NCBI GenBank assembly: GCA_013314795.1
Contig: JABUEZ010000119.1
Location: 1 to 6,628 of the forward strand
Length of the DNA: 6,628 nucleotides
Direction of reading: 5' to 3'
Source: Candidatus Profundicultor aquiphilus
Lineage (GTDB): Bacteria; Atribacterota; Atribacteria; Atribacterales; Caldatribacteriaceae
Of this stretch, positions 1-5,954 are shown one piece after another (position 1 is the stretch's first letter; every line of letters begins with the position of its first letter). The notes under the pieces are model-generated. The model was given only the letters and a program-made list of their open reading frames with translations, was not told the DNA's origin and ran no database searches. A program made the translations under genes and the position numbers.

Positions 1-247
1 TGATTCCAGGCCCAGAAGAGGACGTCATCACCCGTATCCCGGTGGCACTGGCCCCATACACCATGTTGATCGCAGCCACTTCGGTTTCGGCCTGCAAGAA
101 AACTCCTCCCACCTGGGGAAGACGCAAAGAAAGATATTCACTGATTTCCGTCTGAGGGGTAATGGGGTACCCGAAGTACATCCGGCATCCGGCCTTTATG
201 GCCGCTTCTGCCAGGGCTTCGTTTCCCTTCATAAGAATTTTTTCCAA
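1..247 (-). CDS. vorB: 2-oxoacid:ferredoxin oxidoreductase alpha subunit, VorB type (partial, 3' end outside window)
   Basis: This is the N-terminal 82 residues of a thiamine-diphosphate-dependent 2-oxoacid:ferredoxin oxidoreductase alpha subunit. The family oxidatively decarboxylates a 2-oxoacid to an acyl-CoA and reduces ferredoxin in the cytoplasm of anaerobes. The translation begins (L/M)EKILMKGNEALAEAAIKAG and contains the hallmark GYPITPQTE, followed by FLQAETEVAAINMVYGA and VMTSSSGPG, which matches the pyrimidine-binding domain at the start of VorB/KorA proteins. I chose the TTG at 247 because AGGGGGTGA lies six bases upstream and the family usually starts with M-x-K-I/V-L-M-K-G-N-E. 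An in-frame ATG at 232 is the alternative and would lose five residues. The ferredoxin gene ends 6 bases upstream, so the delta-alpha subunit order is clear. The substrate cannot be fixed from this fragment: branched-chain 2-oxoacid (VorB-like) is my best reading, and 2-oxoglutarate is possible. The beta and gamma subunits should follow beyond position 1. Confidence 0.93.
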   Translation of the reverse strand, partial: MEKILMKGNEALAEAAIKAGCRMYFGYPITPQTEISEYLSLRLPQVGGVFLQAETEVAAINMVYGASATGIRVMTSSSGPGI

Positions 248-253
248 ACCAGT

Positions 254-262
254 TCACCCCCT
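254..262 (-). promoter_or_regulatory. Ribosome binding site for the vorB TTG start
   Basis: On the minus strand AGGGGGTGA runs from 262 to 254, one mismatch from the ideal AGGAGGTGA, and is separated by six bases from the TTG at 247. It overlaps the stop codon of the ferredoxin gene (TGA at 256-254). It supports TTG rather than the downstream ATG at 232 as the start. Confidence 0.7.
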
Positions 263-475
263 GTATACCGTAATGGCAACGTCTGGACAGACCTGGGCGC
301 AGAAACCACAGCCAATACACTCTTCCTTTCTCACCACACAGGCGGGATAATATCCTCGGGAATTGAAATGTTCAGCAATGGCCAGTACTTTCTTGGGACA
401 AATCCGCACGCATAGCCCGCAACCCTTACAGAATTCTTCGTCTATCACGACCATCCCTTTCACCGCTTCTTTCAT
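254..475 (-). CDS. 2[4Fe-4S] ferredoxin-type subunit of 2-oxoacid:ferredoxin oxidoreductase (delta subunit)
   Basis: This is a 73-residue protein with two complete bacterial-type 4Fe-4S motifs: CKGCGLCVRICP (cysteines 16, 19, 22, 26) and CIGCGFCAQVCP (cysteines 53, 56, 59, 63), counted from the ATG at 475. The linker contains NSRGYYPA, matching the N-s-K/R-G-Y segment of KorD/VorD-type delta subunits. In the complex it carries electrons from the thiamine-diphosphate site to external ferredoxin. Its place directly before the vorB-type alpha gene supports that role over a free ferredoxin. An in-frame ATG at 481 would add two residues and overlap the upstream stop as ATGA. I prefer 475 because GGGAGGA (488-482) is six bases from it, whereas it would abut the ATG at 481. 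The extra cysteine in the linker (residue 46) is not part of either motif. The substrate class follows that of the alpha subunit. Confidence 0.93.
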   Translation of the reverse strand: MKEAVKGMVVIDEEFCKGCGLCVRICPKKVLAIAEHFNSRGYYPACVVRKEECIGCGFCAQVCPDVAITVYRG

Positions 476-477
476 GC

Positions 478-1179
478 TCATTCCTCCCAGGGTAAATACA
501 GAAATCTCTGAATGGCCACTACAGCGTCCTCAAAGCCCTCCCATCGATGGTCGGTGAATACAATTTCTTCCCAGACAGTGGCAAAAAAAAGGGGCAAAGA
601 AAGGAGGTGCGAAAGCTCTTTTACCCTTTGCCAGCTTTTCCAGAGAACGGCCCAGTCAGTCAGTTCCATAAGATGGGTGTTGGCAATGAGGGAGTGAAAC
701 CGAAGGCCAAACATTTCCTCCGTTTTGGCCGCAAAAGCACAGTAATCCCTTTCCTCTTCAAAAAAGGGACGCGAAAAGTTCACCACCAGGCTCAGATGCC
801 ACTTCTTTCTGGTTAGAATTGGTCTTATAACCTGAAATATTCTCATGCCCCGATGGTCACCCCCCAGGTCTACAATTGCCTGATTCCCAGCGCAGGCTCG
901 ACCTATCAGAGAGAGAAGTTCCTGATCCAGAGAAGGGGTGTCAGCGTAGCGGATCGGGTTTTTTTTCTGCGGAACGGATACCGGAGCGCGAAATCGATCA
1001 CTCCGGATGGTGAAGTCTCCTTTACAAAAGTCAAGGTCCACCACCATGGAGTTTGGAAGAAAAGCAGCAAGATTCAAGGTAATTTCGGTTTTCCCTGCCC
1101 CACTTGGACCAGCAAGGATGAAGATGTCGTTCTCGGCGAGGGTCTCGGTAAAAAACCGGCTGGATTTAAGAATTTTCAT
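478..1179 (-). CDS. P-loop ATPase (MinD/CooC-like) associated with 2-oxoacid:ferredoxin oxidoreductase genes
   Basis: This is a 233-residue cytoplasmic protein with an N-terminal Walker A motif, GPSGAGKT (residues 24-31). VVDLD follows (46-50), then VDLGGD (103-108), where a Walker-B-like aspartate would sit. LVVNFSRPF (131-139) and LIANTH (164-169) resemble the strands and base-recognition asparagine of SIMIBI-class (MinD/ParA/CooC-like) NTPases. No transmembrane segment or metal-binding cysteine cluster is visible. From memory, similar ATPases occur next to 2-oxoacid:ferredoxin oxidoreductase genes in Clostridia and relatives, which fits the ferredoxin and vorB genes immediately downstream. 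The biochemical role of these ATPases is, as far as I know, undefined. A maturation or insertion helper for the oxidoreductase is a guess from context. In relatives the segment after VDLD reads roughly NPYFR; here it is KGDFTIR, a divergence worth noting. The ATG at 1179 overlaps the recN stop by 14 bases and has only a weak purine stretch upstream. Confidence 0.8.
   Translation of the reverse strand: MKILKSSRFFTETLAENDIFILAGPSGAGKTEITLNLAAFLPNSMVVDLDFCKGDFTIRSDRFRAPVSVPQKKNPIRYADTPSLDQELLSLIGRACAGNQAIVDLGGDHRGMRIFQVIRPILTRKKWHLSLVVNFSRPFFEEERDYCAFAAKTEEMFGLRFHSLIANTHLMELTDWAVLWKSWQRVKELSHLLSLPLFFATVWEEIVFTDHRWEGFEDAVVAIQRFLYLPWEE
482..488 (-). promoter_or_regulatory. Ribosome binding site deciding the ferredoxin-subunit start
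   Basis: GGGAGGA reads 488 to 482 on the minus strand, inside the last codons of the P-loop ATPase gene. It directly abuts the ATG at 481 but is six bases from the ATG at 475, so 475 is the better start. Confidence 0.65.
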
Positions 1180-2860
1180 CGCGTACTCTTTCCATTAAAA
1201 GTTCCGCATAGGTTAAAGCAGAGGCTTCTTTTCCCTCATCTCCCATCATCCGGGCTATCTCTCGCACCCTTTCTTCTTTTTCCCAGAGATAACTCACTTT
1301 GGTCCAGGTTCTCACGGAGTCATCGAGCTTCTCCACTTTCAGATGATGATGGGCAAAAGCGGCAATTTGGGGAAGATGGGTAATACATATGACCTGGTGG
1401 CCCTGGGCCAGCCTTCGGAGTTTATCCCCCACCCAGAGAGCCGTTCTTCCTCCGATACCCTGATCGATCTCGTCAAAAATCAGGGTCGGGACACTGGATA
1501 AGCCAGAAGTAACCGATTTGAGGGCGAGAATAATCCGAGACAATTCTCCACCGGAAGCCACTTCTTCAACCGGAGCGGGTATTTCTCCCGGATTGAGCGA
1601 TACCAGAAAGGAAATTCGGTCAAAGCCAGAGCTTCCCGGTTCTTGGGTTTTTTCTAAAAAGGGAATAAATTCAACTTTGCGGAACGCTAACTCTTTTAAT
1701 TCTCTTTCCACCTTTTCCCGCAGAATTTGGGCCGCCTTTTTTCTTTCCCGACTCAATTGTTCCCCTATCTTTCCAATTTCTTCGAGAAGCATCCGTTTCT
1801 CTTTTTCCAGCTTCTCTCGTTCAGCAATTTCCCGCTTCAGCGCCTCAAGGTCCTGGACGGTTCTCTCCCGAAAGGCCAGGAGATCATCGGTGGTGAGCAG
1901 GCGGTACTTCCGCTTCAATCGTTCGATCTCACTGATATCCCGTTCCAGTTCCTCAACTCGCTCGGGAGAAAATGAGAAAGCCTCCTGAGCTCTGCGGGCA
2001 AGATACGATAGCTCTCGGAGGTCGATTTCCGCTTTCTCCAGGGTTTCCAGCACCGAAGAAGGCGAAAAGAAAGGAAAATCGTCAGGAAGATTTCGCAGAA
2101 GCCCTTTAATTCGTGCCAGACGGCTCAGGAACCCTCCTCCTTCCTCTTCACCGAGAAGAAGTACAAGAAGGGAGTCAATCGCTTCAAGGTAAGCTTGGGA
2201 ACTGCTCAGACGCCGGAATTCTTCTTCTACTTCCCCAACTCGCTGTGGCTCAATTCTTCCCTCTTCCATTTCCTGCAAAATTTGCTCACATTCTTTCATT
2301 TTCTCTTCCTGTCCCCGCTGTAACTGCTGAAGGTGTCCTTCGATGGATTCGAGTCTCTCGAAAAATTCCTGATAAGTTTTCTTCAGGGTTTTTCCCTCTT
2401 CGGCAAGGAAAGCGTCCAGAATGGCGATTTTGTTTTCCGGTTCCAGAAAGCGAATCTGGTCTCCCTGAGCGTACACATCAACCAGCGCAGAAGCAACCAT
2501 CCTGGCAACCTGAGCCGGAACCACCCTCCCGTTGAGGCGGGCCTTGCTCTTTCCGGCCCTGGTTATCTCCCGGGAAATGACCACCCGATCACGTATCTCA
2601 TGGTCAAGATTCAGTTCCCTCAGTTTTTCTCTGAGGGCACCGCAGGTGGCAATTTCGAAGCACCCTTCCACCAGGGCTACATCCCCTCCCTGGCGAATCC
2701 ACTCTTCCCTGAACCGACTTCCCAGAAGAAGGAGCAAAGCATTCACAAGCAGCGATTTCCCGGTTCCGGTTTCACCGGTGATGATATTAAGTCCAGGCTG
2801 AAACTCGATTTCTTGGTATTCGACGATAAGAAAATTCTTGATCACCAGGGTTTTCAACAT
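1166..2860 (-). CDS. recN: DNA repair protein RecN
   Basis: This is an SMC-like ATPase of 564 residues, the usual full length for RecN, which acts early in double-strand break repair and promotes cohesion of broken DNA. The N-terminus MLKTLVIKNFLIVEYQEIEF is typical. Walker A is GETGTGKS (residues 29-36). A long, charged, coiled-coil-like middle region runs from about 145 to 390, rich in Glu, Arg, Lys and Leu. The C-terminal half-site has the ABC signature SGGELSRI (436-443), Walker B LIFDEID (460-466) and the switch histidine in THLPQ (494-498). Both nucleotide-binding halves are intact. The ATG at 2860 overlaps the nadK stop by 7 bases; AGGA abuts this ATG and AAAGGG lies about ten bases upstream, so initiation may rely on coupling to nadK. 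In Firmicutes argR often precedes recN; here nadK does. No SOS-type operator can be seen because the upstream sequence is nadK coding sequence. Confidence 0.97.
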   Translation of the reverse strand: MLKTLVIKNFLIVEYQEIEFQPGLNIITGETGTGKSLLVNALLLLLGSRFREEWIRQGGDVALVEGCFEIATCGALREKLRELNLDHEIRDRVVISREITRAGKSKARLNGRVVPAQVARMVASALVDVYAQGDQIRFLEPENKIAILDAFLAEEGKTLKKTYQEFFERLESIEGHLQQLQRGQEEKMKECEQILQEMEEGRIEPQRVGEVEEEFRRLSSSQAYLEAIDSLLVLLLGEEEGGGFLSRLARIKGLLRNLPDDFPFFSPSSVLETLEKAEIDLRELSYLARRAQEAFSFSPERVEELERDISEIERLKRKYRLLTTDDLLAFRERTVQDLEALKREIAEREKLEKEKRMLLEEIGKIGEQLSRERKKAAQILREKVERELKELAFRKVEFIPFLEKTQEPGSSGFDRISFLVSLNPGEIPAPVEEVASGGELSRIILALKSVTSGLSSVPTLIFDEIDQGIGGRTALWVGDKLRRLAQGHQVICITHLPQIAAFAHHHLKVEKLDDSVRTWTKVSYLWEKEERVREIARMMGDEGKEASALTYAELLMERVRDENS

Positions 2861-3723
2861 TCCTGCTCAACCCTTTTGCGAATATCGATTCCCCAGGAAA
2901 ATTTATTCCGGAGAAGGGTATAAAAATGCCGTTCTTCAAGTAATTTCACAAAACGGGCCGGGAAAGAAGCTCGGTATACCCTGAGATATTCACCCCTAAA
3001 GAGCGAATACCCCCGCTGCCCATCCAGGGTAACCATTGTTCCCTCCTTTAGGGATTCAAGGACCACTTTCACACAGGAAGTCGGAGGCACCACAATGGAA
3101 CGGGCATACAGAGTATGGGCGCAGATGGGCGTAACAATGAAAACCGCAAGAGTCGGAAACACCACCGGTCCCCCTGCAGAAAGGGAGTAAGCGCTCGAAC
3201 CGGTGGGAGTGGCCACAATCAAACCATCAGCGGGGAAAGAAGCCAGAAACTCACCATCCACATAGGTAGAAAGGCGAATCATCTGGGCAAAAGGTCCCCG
3301 GTATATCACCACATCATTCAGAGCAAAATCGGTTTCCACTGTCCCATCCTGATGCACGATTTCACACTGGGCCATCATCCGTTCTTCGATGCTGTATTCT
3401 CCCTGTAATACCTTTTCTGCCGCCCTGAGCATATTTTCAACGCTCACTTCGGCAAGGAACCCCAGTCCGCCCATGTCGATTCCCAAAAGAGGAATCCCCA
3501 GCGGCGCATAATGATGCACTGCGGAAAGAAATGTTCCATCCCCACCCAAAACGAAAACCACTTGAGGTTGTTTTTGCTCCCTTTCCTCTTCGCGTTCATC
3601 AAAGAAGGTAGACTCCACCTGAAAGGCACGAAGAAGCGTGGCCAGCTTTGCTGCTTCCTCCCGAACCCGGGAATTATTTTTCTTGGTAAAGATATGAACG
3701 TAACTTAAAGAAGGTTGATCCAT
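2854..3723 (-). CDS. nadK: NAD kinase (ATP-NAD/polyphosphate-NAD kinase)
   Basis: This enzyme phosphorylates NAD to NADP in the cytoplasm. From the ATG at 3723 it is 289 residues, normal for bacterial NadK. Visible hallmarks are GGDGT (residues 60-64) with the catalytic aspartate D62, GLGFLAEV (86-93), LNDVVI (135-140), DGLIVATPTGSSAYSLSAGG (166-185), TPICAHTL (198-205) and LDGQ (233-236). Two positions are conservative departures from common forms: GID where many enzymes have GIN (residues 81-83), and ND where NE is usual (136-137). Neither suggests loss of function. An in-frame GTG at 3771 would add 16 residues, but these overlap the membrane-helix codons of the upstream gene and look unlike NadK, whereas MDQPSLSYVHIFTKKN starts where the first strand of the fold should begin. 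The start overlaps the upstream gene by 19 bases, and only a weak GGTGGGA-type site precedes it. Confidence 0.96.
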   Translation of the reverse strand: MDQPSLSYVHIFTKKNNSRVREEAAKLATLLRAFQVESTFFDEREEEREQKQPQVVFVLGGDGTFLSAVHHYAPLGIPLLGIDMGGLGFLAEVSVENMLRAAEKVLQGEYSIEERMMAQCEIVHQDGTVETDFALNDVVIYRGPFAQMIRLSTYVDGEFLASFPADGLIVATPTGSSAYSLSAGGPVVFPTLAVFIVTPICAHTLYARSIVVPPTSCVKVVLESLKEGTMVTLDGQRGYSLFRGEYLRVYRASFPARFVKLLEERHFYTLLRNKFSWGIDIRKRVEQEC

Positions 3724-4223
3724 TGTCCCACCACAAGGCCCAGGAGGAAAATAATCACTCCCCAGCCCCACATCTTAAGACCACTTCTTCTATCAGGAAA
3801 AACAACCTCTTCGATTTTCCCTTCCTCCCCGTCCACAAGAAGCACTGCCCGGGGTTGATATACCAGATAATACTCTAAAAGCTGCCTTCGGGTGTGAGAC
3901 TGAAGGAAACTGACGGCTTGATTCCCCGTTTTCACTTCGGCAACATAGGTTTTATTTCCCTTGCGGAGAAGGTAATCCGCCCGCACTCGATATGGAACCC
4001 TTCGACCATCAACGATCATAAAAGCGTCTTTTTCCACCTGTTCCCCCAGCACCCGGTATCCTCTCTTTTCGAGCAACTGGGAAGCGTTCTTTTCCGCGCT
4101 GTGAGCATGTGCAAAAATCCTCTGCAGGCGCCGCGCTCGCCAGAAGGAGGTAACTTTCAGCGTTAAAAACACCATTCCCACCGACACACAAACAAGAATC
4201 AGGATAAAATTACCCAGATTCAT
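3705..4223 (-). CDS. Membrane-anchored PD-(D/E)XK nuclease-like protein, function unknown
   Basis: This is a 172-residue protein I do not recognise as a named family. A hydrophobic helix at residues 5-22 is followed by Arg-rich sequence (29-35). A soluble domain runs from about 38 to 147, and a second hydrophobic helix ends the protein (about 153-169). The domain has the layout of a PD-(D/E)XK nuclease fold: a helix with a glutamate (AEKNASQLLEKRGYRVL, E44), RADYLL with D83, AEVKTG with E96 and K98, and TRRQLLEYY with Q114. Basic residues flank both helices on the domain side (29-35 and 145-150), so the domain should face the cytoplasm with both termini outside. The ATG at 4223 is preferred over the adjacent TTG at 4226 because AGAGGA (4236-4231) is seven bases upstream of the ATG. 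The gene overlaps tlyA by 14 bases and nadK by 19 bases, so it is co-translated with housekeeping genes. Possible relatives are YraN/UPF0102-like or Holliday-resolvase-like predicted nucleases. The assignment rests on motifs only, and nuclease activity is unproven. Confidence 0.75.
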   Translation of the reverse strand: MNLGNFILILVCVSVGMVFLTLKVTSFWRARRLQRIFAHAHSAEKNASQLLEKRGYRVLGEQVEKDAFMIVDGRRVPYRVRADYLLRKGNKTYVAEVKTGNQAVSFLQSHTRRQLLEYYLVYQPRAVLLVDGEEGKIEEVVFPDRRSGLKMWGWGVIIFLLGLVVGQWINLL

Positions 4224-5055
4224 CAACAGTTCCTCTATCTCCGAAAAATATATGCGCTTCTTTCACCACTTTCACTATTATACTTCTTCTTTCCTCTCCC
4301 GTTAAGGGTAAGCCCGTTTTGCGCCAGTATCCTAAAAATTCGATGTTCCCCCGAGGACCAAGGAGGGGAGAAAAGGTAAGACCACAAAGGGAGAACATGT
4401 GGGATTCCGCTTCCTCCAGAACCTTCGTGAGTACCTCCTCGTGAACCTGAGGTGCCTTCACCACTCCTTTTTTGACCTTTTCTCTTCCGGCTTCAAACTG
4501 GGGCTTGATCAAGGCAAGCAGGATTCCCCCTTCCTTCAAAAGGCGCGCCAGCGGAGCAAAGAGTAAAGTCAGAGAAATAAAAGAGACATCGATGGTGACA
4601 CCATCCAGAGATTCTCCAATCTGTTCCAGGGTGAGATACCGGGCATTGACCCGCTCCAGGACCACGACTCTGGGATCCCGGCGTAAACTTTCGTGGAGTT
4701 GCCCGTACCCCACATCAACGGCGTATACCTTTTTTACCCCATGCTGAAGAAGACAATCGGTAAAGCCACCGGTTGAAGCCCCGATATCGGCAAAAGAGAG
4801 GCCTTCAAGAGAAAGGGCGAATTCCTGCAGGGCCTTTTCTAATTTTTCTCCTCCCCGGCTTACAAAGCGCGGCTTCCCCAGGATGAAGACGGTCGAATCA
4901 GGAGTAACTTTTGTAGAGGGTTTAAGAAGATATGGATACCCCTCAACCCTGACCTGGTTACTGAGGATAAGTCGCTGAGCCTTTTCCCGGCTTTCGCAGA
5001 GACCGGTTTTGACCAGGAATTCGTCCAGCCGAACCTTTTTTTCTGGATTTCCCAT
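4210..5055 (-). CDS. tlyA: TlyA family rRNA 2'-O-methyltransferase (hemolysin A-like)
   Basis: TlyA enzymes methylate ribose 2'-OH groups in rRNA (16S and, in some types, 23S) using S-adenosylmethionine. The 281-residue length is normal or slightly long. An N-terminal S4 RNA-binding domain (about 7-65: RLDEFLVKTGLCESREKAQ, then VRVEGY) is followed by the conserved SRGGEKLEKAL (66-76) and an FtsJ-like methyltransferase domain. That domain has ADIGASTGGFTD (89-100), AVDVGYGQL (112-120), DVSFISL (156-162), IKPQFEAGR (183-191) and GNIEFL (236-241). The catalytic tetrad expected from the Mycobacterium tuberculosis enzyme (K69, D154, K182, E238) aligns with K71, D156, K184 and E239. The N-terminus continues well upstream of the S4 core, but whether this is the longer type I or shorter type II form needs an alignment. 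The ATG at 5055 lies 8 bases after the ispA stop and has no recognisable Shine-Dalgarno sequence, so translation probably depends on coupling to ispA. The old hemolysin name should not be read as toxin function. Confidence 0.95.
   Translation of the reverse strand: MGNPEKKVRLDEFLVKTGLCESREKAQRLILSNQVRVEGYPYLLKPSTKVTPDSTVFILGKPRFVSRGGEKLEKALQEFALSLEGLSFADIGASTGGFTDCLLQHGVKKVYAVDVGYGQLHESLRRDPRVVVLERVNARYLTLEQIGESLDGVTIDVSFISLTLLFAPLARLLKEGGILLALIKPQFEAGREKVKKGVVKAPQVHEEVLTKVLEEAESHMFSLCGLTFSPLLGPRGNIEFLGYWRKTGLPLTGEERRSIIVKVVKEAHIFFGDRGTVDESG
4231..4236 (-). promoter_or_regulatory. Ribosome binding site deciding the start of the PD-(D/E)XK-like gene
   Basis: AGAGGA reads 4236 to 4231 on the minus strand, inside the end of tlyA. 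It is seven bases from the ATG at 4223 and only four from the TTG at 4226, favouring the ATG. Confidence 0.6.
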
Positions 5056-5063
5056 AAATTGGA

Positions 5064-5954
5064 TCAGTAGCGGCGTTCCACAATAAAATGAGCAATTTCA
5101 AGAAGCCGCTCAAAGGAACGCCCCAGGGAAGAAAGAAGCGTCACAGCCTGCTCAAATTCATCCTGCAAAACTTTTTCGGTCGTCTCCAGGCCCTTTATCT
5201 TTACCAGGGTTGCCTTGTCCTGTTTTATATCCTTGCCGGCGGTTTTCCCCAAAACGCTGCTTTCCTGGGTCACGTCGAGCAGGTCGTCCTTGATTTGAAA
5301 ACATACTCCCAGTTTAAGTCCAAACTCGGCCAGAGCGTCTCTCTCCTTCTGGTCCGCTCTTCCTGCTATCCCACCACATACAACCGGAGCCTGGATAAAG
5401 CGGGCTGTTTTCATAGAATAAATCCGGTACACCTCGTTCTCTGTCACACCTTTACCCTGGTACTCCAGGTCGAGAACTTGTCCCCCCACCATTCCTTCTC
5501 CTCCCAGGGCTTTCAGGATGACCTGTGCCATCCTGAGGGTCTGCTCTGTCCCGAAAGAGTTGACAAAACCACCGTCATTCATGAACAAGGACAGGCCCTC
5601 CACCAGAAGCGCATCGCCCACCAGCACTCCCATGGCTTCACCAAAAGCACGGTGCATGCTGGGTTTTCCCCGCCGGTAATCATCGTTATCCATGCAGGGA
5701 AGGTCATCATGGACCAGCGAAAAGGTGTGGATCATTTCAATCCCCGCAGCAAGGGGTAAAAGTGCCTTTCTCTCCACTCCATATGCTTCGGCAGTGGCAA
5801 AAAGAAGCGAAGCCCTGATTTTTTTCCCCCCTCCAACGGCCCCATAATGCATGGCTTCCAGGAGTCGAGGTGGAATTCCTCCGGAGGGAAGGTGGCTCTC
5901 GATAAATTCGTCCACTTCCCGAGCGCTTTCTTTCAGGAATTGCTCAATGCCCAT
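5064..5954 (-). CDS. ispA: Polyprenyl synthetase, probably (2E,6E)-farnesyl diphosphate synthase
   Basis: This 296-residue trans-prenyltransferase condenses isopentenyl diphosphate with allylic diphosphates to supply quinone, undecaprenyl and other isoprenoid pathways. Substrate-binding motifs are intact: GGGKKIR (41-47), the first aspartate-rich motif DDLPCMD (83-89, with the two-residue insertion of bacterial type II enzymes) followed by RRGKPS, KT (182-183), the second motif DDLLD (223-227) and GKTAGKDIKQDKAT (236-249). The fifth residue before the first motif is phenylalanine (F78 in IHTFSLVHDD), matching the aromatic residue at this position in farnesyl diphosphate synthases such as E. 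coli IspA. A C15 product is therefore favoured over C20, though this is inference. The ATG at 5954 overlaps the nusB end by 11 bases, with AAGGGA (5967-5962) seven bases upstream. The xseA/xseB pair that often separates nusB from ispA is missing. Confidence 0.95.
   Translation of the reverse strand: MGIEQFLKESAREVDEFIESHLPSGGIPPRLLEAMHYGAVGGGKKIRASLLFATAEAYGVERKALLPLAAGIEMIHTFSLVHDDLPCMDNDDYRRGKPSMHRAFGEAMGVLVGDALLVEGLSLFMNDGGFVNSFGTEQTLRMAQVILKALGGEGMVGGQVLDLEYQGKGVTENEVYRIYSMKTARFIQAPVVCGGIAGRADQKERDALAEFGLKLGVCFQIKDDLLDVTQESSVLGKTAGKDIKQDKATLVKIKGLETTEKVLQDEFEQAVTLLSSLGRSFERLLEIAHFIVERRY

Noticed and set aside
138..320. A 60-codon minus-strand frame across the ferredoxin-vorB junction.
   Set aside because: It overlaps the cysteine-motif ferredoxin frame and the vorB frame, both of which carry clear family motifs.
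954..975. A run of T at 960-967 on the plus strand as a possible terminator.
   Set aside because: It lies inside the P-loop ATPase coding sequence (lysine codons), with no stem-loop visible beside it.
853..1383. A 176-codon plus-strand frame opposite the P-loop ATPase and the end of recN.
   Set aside because: It spans the junction of two conserved minus-strand genes and shows no family motif.
1518..1988. A 156-codon Ser/Arg-rich plus-strand frame inside recN.
   Set aside because: The Ser/Arg repetition mirrors the Glu/Arg/Leu-rich coiled-coil codons of recN read in antisense.
2333..2923. A 196-codon open frame on the plus strand opposite the start of recN and the end of nadK.
   Set aside because: It lies opposite strongly supported recN and nadK sequence, has no recognisable domain, and its composition (Ser, Phe, Pro, Arg rich) is typical of antisense shadows of Glu/Lys/Arg-rich genes.
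5088..5759. A 223-codon plus-strand frame opposite ispA.
   Set aside because: It is entirely antisense to a complete prenyl synthetase and has no domain features, and no gene break or regulatory signal accompanies it.
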